Source of the DNA: Aulostomus chinensis
Taxonomy: Eukaryota; Chordata; Actinopteri; Syngnathiformes; Aulostomidae
Assembly (NCBI GenBank): GCA_037954235.1
Contig: JBBMOA010000017.1
Coordinates: 15,532,027 to 15,596,026, forward strand
Reading direction: 5' to 3'
Length of the DNA stretch: 64,000 nt
Shown here piece after piece: positions 63,986-64,000 of this stretch. How positions within the stretch are numbered: the first letter of the stretch is position 1; every line of letters begins with the position of its first letter. The notes under the pieces are model-generated. The model worked only from the letters and a program-made list of their open reading frames with translations. It had not been told where the DNA came from and did no database searches. A program made the translations under genes and the position numbers.

Positions 63986-64000
63986 GGGCCACATATGGAC

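Noticed and set aside
1..64000. Search for an undescribed multi-gene system, tRNA or rRNA genes, or viral insertions
   Set aside because: Only two ordinary vertebrate genes and repeats are visible. No tRNA cloverleaf apart from SINE heads, no rRNA, and no gag/env-like frames could be recognised by eye. A tRNAscan and a protein-database search would be needed to exclude small cases.

Overview
The window is nuclear DNA of a teleost fish, probably a percomorph. The evidence is spliced GT/AG genes with vertebrate-type products, very dense dinucleotide microsatellites, tRNA-type SINEs ending in GGAT repeats, a Tc1-like transposon and a decayed fish LINE. Nothing in it is bacterial or viral, and there are no operons or CRISPR arrays. 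I place it at teleost level from content alone; the species cannot be read from it.

Only two host protein-coding genes can be supported, both on the minus strand and both reconstructed exon by exon. The first (47,287-49,632) is a complete seven-exon cathepsin L-like cysteine protease of 334 residues. It has a signal peptide, an inhibitory propeptide and an intact Cys/His/Asn catalytic set. The second (56,707-60,313) is a complete four-exon vestigial-like family gene, best matched to VGLL2 (probably a fish vgll2b copy), of 307 residues. It carries an intact Tondu (TEAD-binding) domain. The two genes have unrelated roles (lysosomal/extracellular proteolysis and transcriptional co-activation) and simply lie next to each other.

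Positions 1 to about 47,000 hold no host exon I can recognise. This desert contains transposable elements, simple repeats and several AT-rich, TAAT/ATTA-dense islands that look like candidate conserved non-coding elements (for example 6,225-6,560, 30,430-30,660, 31,630-32,830 and 43,125-43,330). Main repeats: five copies of one SINE family (3.1, 10.9, 13.4, 45.2 and 53.7 kb), four of them with visible target-site duplications; a second SINE family (40.0 and 52.5 kb) plus a chimera of both families at 54.4 kb; a wrecked LINE at 19.5-22.4 kb whose reverse-transcriptase core is replaced by a 61-bp minisatellite; and a Tc1-type transposon with IR/DR-like ends at 22.5-23.5 kb.

I found no convincing new biological system. 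The most unusual structures are the LINE/minisatellite composite, the chimeric SINE and the IR/DR architecture of the dead Tc1 element. The microsatellite-rich segment at 51.8-53.2 kb and the shared-flank polypyrimidine tracts at 7.8 and 34.4 kb are worth a second look.
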